Of a DNA stretch of 10,237 nucleotides, positions 7,110 to 10,237 are shown piece after piece. The translations under genes were made by a program, and so were the position numbers. The number at the start of each line of letters is the position of its first letter. The stretch's first letter is position 1. Below the pieces are notes generated by a model that did no database searches, was not told where the DNA came from, and worked only from the letters and a program-made list of their open reading frames with translations. Origin of the DNA: Synura sp. LO234KE (taxonomy: Eukaryota > Sar > Synurophyceae > Synurales > Mallomonadaceae); assembly GCA_015143735.1 (NCBI GenBank), contig VKHC01000675.1, positions 1-10,237 of the forward strand, read 5' to 3'.

Positions 7110-10100
7110 CTAAATAACATCAATACAAGATCAACGGATTATAACAAGATAGAGAATTCTGCTTGTCACTTATTGTACTCTGCGTAGACATGACGTTGAT
7201 CGCTTTCACCCAGCATGCAGGTCTCTACCAACAAGTGTAAAGTTCAAGACCAATACAACAATTACGATACAGACAAGTGAAGCGATTACATGTCCAGAGG
7301 ACATACCAAGCCGACACCACGCCATTCAAGGCCCAACTCACTCTTCATGTTCGGCCTTCAGTAGCCAACGGGTAACCTTGCTGCTCGGACCGCGCTCGCC
7401 TTCTCCGCGTGAGTGACTTCAAAGCAATTCACTAACGTGTACCCGACGAGCCAGCAAAGAAGTATAATTGGTCACATATCACCGGAGTGATATACATTTT
7501 TCATCTCCTCAGTGCTCAGGCACTTCCAGTACATGAACTATCGTACCAGTCTGTGAATAACACGTACCGTATTTCTCGTCAGTGTGATTCGCTTGGTCTT
7601 CCCGCTCCCGTTTCGTGTCCAACTGTAAGTCAACAGGTTTCCCACCAACCGAAAGTTAGCGCATTCTCCACCTATCATTGTACAGTAAATGACGAGCAGG
7701 TAGCGACATATGTGACGAACAAGTCAGATAGAGGCAGCGATCGCTCACACCTGCCCAGAATACTGGACCGTTTCTTCAAGGATCCTGTCTTCTCCACGGA
7801 CTGCAGAAGCTCGAGCTAAAACGACAACAAGCGTACCGGCCGTAAAACCGACTTATATACAGTTCTCGTTTGAGTCAAGTAGCGGCGGTAGAAGAGAGCA
7901 ACTTGGCGCAAGAAGTACCTCTGCCCGGGTGATCAAGAGTCCTCGAGCGACCGTTGGGACGGGTCGACGGGGGGTACCCGCCGGCAATTGGCGACATAGG
8001 CAAGGCGGCCGAGCGGTGTCCGATGCCTTCCGGGGTTTCTTCCGCAGAGACTATACCCGGCGTTTCAGCGGAGTCAGCGCTCGTCTTGCCGGGGAGCTTC
8101 CATCGGACGTATCACCGAGGTCGAGAGAGGTGGAGTGGGAAGTTGACCCTCGCGGACAGGGGTGGCCGCTGGCCGTCCCGCGCTCTGAGGTGTGCCCGTC
8201 TCGGCGTAACTGTCCAGCGGGGTTCTCTCCTGTCCAGACTAAAGCAGACAACCCGTGGTGTGTTCATCAAAAGTAACGACTCACTAAATATAAATCTCAT
8301 ATATCATGCAAAGAAGCGCTTCTATGCTCACCAGTTGATCGATTTGATCCGGCAGTTCCAATGTGACTCCTCCGTAATCCTGTGTAAATGATACACCAAT
8401 ACGAAAAAATAAATTATATTGCAAAAATGCAGATCAGGATAAACGAAACCGATGTTTAGTCGATCGATTCTACGAGGACGGCGATTCTGCGTTTACCGGT
8501 TGAAGTAGTAGGTCAGGCCTGTCGACGGATCTGAGCAGACCTCCCAGATATCTCCTAACACTACTCCTGTGCTGAGCCCCATGCCCGCTATTCCCTTGCC
8601 TCGTGATGTGCCGAAATCCTGCGCCGCGTCCTCATCCACGTCGTCCTCCCTCCCCCCCTCCTCTGCTTTCCCAAACAGTACCCGGGGAGAGGGACTCCCT
8701 ACACCAGATGACTTCCGGCCAGCATCGCCCTTCACCGCGGGGCTCCCACTCGGCGTGTCGGACCGTCTACCCGAGGAAGGAGGAGGTGTACCCGTCGACA
8801 AACGGATCTTACGCACCACCTGCTGCTTCACTTCATCATCCCTCGAGGAGGCCGCCCGCTCTGCCGCCACTCGGGCAGTCTGGTCCCCACTACGGACCAA
8901 CTCTTGTAGGCGGAGTACCAAGGACCTGCACGTGTTTTCAATCCGACTGCGTTCTAACTCTGTCGAGTCACACGTTGTTGTGATGGTCTCCAGCGAATCC
9001 TTGGCAGTTCTCACCCTTTCTACCGCTGCAGGTACACCGCGAATACAGCGCGAAGCACTTAAAATCAACAACTTCAATGGATATTTGGAGAGTAGATATG
9101 TTGGCGTACAGTACATGACGGTACCTTGCACATTCATGGCGTCTAGTTCCTTGATCCCGGTATCAAGCTGGCGCCATTCCACCTCCGCCTTATCCAACGA
9201 ATCGCAACAAGCCATTGCCTTCTCCTATCGAGGGAAAGACCAGATGCGCCACCGGTGAGGTGAAAGAGTGGATATGCTGATTGTGTAACTGCTCCGCCGA
9301 TCGCACGTCCACATGCACCACCACCACCCCGTACGTCAGGGCTGCTGTGATTCGTCACCCATCATATGTAATGGACATAACAAACCTCCGTCTCTATAAT
9401 CCTGCAGCGTGCGGACCAGTCACTGGCCTCCCTCTGACGTGTTCTGTACCAGATGCATATACACGCAATCATGATAGAGAAGGAATGAGTGATCCTTAGA
9501 TGACGGAAATAAACCTAGCTGGGAAACTAGGTGCGTGAAGGTGGCGGTAGAGGACCACAGGTTCACCTCGCTGTCTCGATGAAGGTCTCCACTTGATCTA
9601 CACCATCCCACAGCCGCTGCAGTACAGCACGTGTACCTTTGCTCCCGCCCCCACTCACAAGGACCATATACTCTCCACAAGCTTCCTCCGCAAACACGAC
9701 CTTATCCTAGTAAGGCAGTGGGTGGGAGATCAGCGGTGGGTACATTTGTAGTACACAATGCTATCTCAACAACGACAAACGCACCCGCAGAGCCTGCAGG
9801 TTAGTGTCCAAGTCGCCCAGTTCATCGCGCAGTATAGCTGTGTCCTTCCCTCCTCCATCCAGAAAGAGTTTGTACTCAGCGTGCACCAGCACCACCTCTT
9901 TCTCGATGCACTTCAACTGTTCTCTGGTTGCTGCTAATCGAGCCTTTGCAGACGCGTACTCTGCCTTCACAGTCGCAGGAACAGCAGTCTGATAACAACC
10001 AACCAACCAGTCACCAATTAACGAGTTTAGAACACATTCGTAGCGATTTATGCTATCGCGTCCGCATCTATTTACCCTAGCGGATGATTCGGCCAGTTCT

Positions 10101-10138
10101 TGAGACTCCTTTAACCGCTGCACTGAGCGCTCGAGACG
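6134..10138 (-). CDS. Intron-dense coiled-coil / WW / PH-like multidomain protein, about 20 exons, 5' partial
   Basis: Exons read 5'-3' on the minus strand: 10138-10076, 9988-9785, 9706-9567, 9443-9386, 9224-9125, 9025-8497, 8379-8332, 8209-8116 (or from 8238), 8050-7919, 7815-7751, 7622-7568, 7507-7476, 7416-7342, 7222-7210 (or to 7195), 7109-7045, 6963-6900, 6780-6730, 6596-6570, 6481-6405 and about 6248-6134. All introns are GT-AG, 59-156 nt. Phases agree throughout, with one choice to be made at the eighth exon. The product has an N-terminal coiled coil, a disordered linker, WW, a PH-like domain and a GWV-motif tail. The first exon follows an acceptor (ATAATACAG), so earlier exons lie beyond the window. 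A cytoplasmic scaffold is likely from the domains. The first six exons are the surest; the small exons after 8116 are less so, and the region could hold two genes. Confidence 0.65.
7195..7815 (-). other. PH-like domain assembled from five small exons
   Basis: Exon 7815-7751 (acceptor TTGTCGTTTTAG, donor CAG|GTGTGAG) reads LELLQSVEKTGSLKKRSSIL. Exon 7622-7568 (acceptor GACTTACAG, donor ACG|GTACGT) adds GSW and KTKRITLTRNT. This is a typical PH start: K.G.L.KR, then W, then R..LT. Exon 7416-7342 ends SKVTRWLLKAEHEE at GA|GTGAGT, and the next exon gives PACW, with VKAIN following if the exon runs to 7195, matching the W.L.AE..E...WVKAI end of PH domains. A weak middle exon, 7507-7476, keeps the phase. 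The total is about 25 residues shorter than usual, so a middle exon may be missed or the domain is divergent. PH domains bind phosphoinositides or proteins at membranes. Confidence 0.5.
7919..8238 (-). other. Two GC-rich linker exons between the WW and PH-like domains
   Basis: Exon 8209-8116 (or 8238-8116) reads YAETGTPQSAGRPAATP and LPTPPLSTS and ends at donor TCG|GTGATA. A short 65-nt intron leads to 8050-7919, which ends ARGLLITRAE at donor GAG|GTACTT, phase 0. The content is Pro/Ser/Thr/Arg-rich and probably disordered. All three frames of this GC-rich stretch are partly open, so the frame was chosen only because it joins both neighbours in phase. Confidence 0.45.
8358..8546 (-). other. 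WW domain split by a 117-nt intron
   Basis: The exon ending at 8497 closes with WEVCSDPSTGLTYYFN plus the first two bases of an Arg codon, cut by donor CG|GTAAAC. The next exon, after acceptor TTTACACAG at 8380, completes it as R-ITEESHW. The result has the first Trp (8546-8544), the TYYFN strand, N-x-x-T-x-x-S-x-W spacing and the second Trp (8360-8358). The usual Pro three residues on is Arg here. WW domains bind Pro-rich or phospho-Ser/Pro ligands and often sit next to PH domains (ARHGAP and PLEKHA families). Confidence 0.65.
8497..10138 (-). other. Coiled-coil and disordered linker part (first six exons of the minus-strand gene)
   Basis: The six exons join in phases 0, 0, 2, 0 and 1, with introns of 87, 78, 123, 161 and 99 nt. 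The joined protein is strongly helical and charged: RLKESQELAESSAR, then YASAKARLAATREQLK, then SARCRIIETE joined to EKAMACCDSLDKAEVEW, then NVQ joined to AVERVRTAKDSLETI. Heptads run on across each junction, which supports the splices; the unspliced frame at 9125-9026 instead reads an odd Tyr/Cys/Leu-rich insert. The last exon then becomes Pro/Ser/Gly-rich (TPPPSSGRRSDTPSGSP) and acidic (EEGGREDDVDEDAA) before the WW domain. I do not recognise the coiled-coil family. Confidence 0.75.
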
Positions 10139-10237
10139 CTGTATTATACATGAAGGATATACACATGTTCACAAAATGTGATTAGGCAATAAAAAAAAAT
10201 AAAAAATAGTGCAGTTGCCTGCTCTAAAATACAAACT

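Noticed and set aside
7487-7819. Plus-strand 110-codon frame
   Set aside because: It overlaps three minus-strand exons with strong splice sites and PH-like sequence, and has no recognisable feature of its own.
7929-8391. Plus-strand frames of 115 and 145 codons
   Set aside because: They are Arg/Gly/Pro-rich and overlap each other in different frames, as expected opposite GC-rich coding sequence; no domain or start context supports them.
8569-9258. Plus-strand 229-codon frame opposite the coiled-coil exons
   Set aside because: The minus strand gives heptads, a WW domain and matching splice phases; the plus frame runs across a minus-strand intron and shows no domain.
9420-9680. Minus-strand 86-codon frame
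   Set aside because: It is one frame off the exon 9706-9567, which joins both neighbours in phase and continues the helical pattern.
10188-10206. A-rich run as a poly(A) tail or retrocopy end
   Set aside because: On the minus strand it is a T-rich tract some 50 nt upstream of an acceptor, as expected inside an intron.

Overview
The window looks like nuclear DNA of an intron-containing unicellular eukaryote with short GT-AG introns (about 50-200 nt). The lineage cannot be fixed from the sequence. There are no bacterial operon signals, RNA genes or CRISPR arrays. Long open frames break exactly at good splice sites, and the broken domains become whole when the sequence is spliced.

Positions 1-5274 (+) hold the 3' part of a gene for a giant repetitive protein. 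One uninterrupted 4.25-kb exon encodes about 28 tandem units of 45-47 residues (core GVLxVDxxGxV). Two short exons follow; they encode a complete peptidase_S74 / intramolecular chaperone auto-processing domain, with its Ser-Lys pair, and a C-terminal coiled coil. This is the layout of a phage tail-fibre or endosialidase stalk, here in a spliced gene. The 5' end lies outside the window.

Positions about 6134-10138 (-) hold a second, intron-dense gene on the opposite strand, also cut at its 5' end by the window. I can follow about 20 small exons with largely compatible phases. They encode a long coiled coil, a disordered Ser/Pro/Gly-rich linker, a WW domain split by an intron, a divergent PH-like domain split over several tiny exons, and a C-terminal part with two GWV..HP motifs. 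Most of 6.1-8.5 kb looks non-coding in an ORF view because its exons are only 13-132 nt long. WW and PH modules on a coiled-coil backbone suggest an intracellular scaffold or membrane-associated adaptor; this is inference.

Between the two convergent genes (5275-6133) is more AT-rich DNA with a possible two-exon minus-strand gene fragment at 5546-5843. The two main genes show no functional link beyond being tail to tail. The most notable item is the fibre-like S74 protein.
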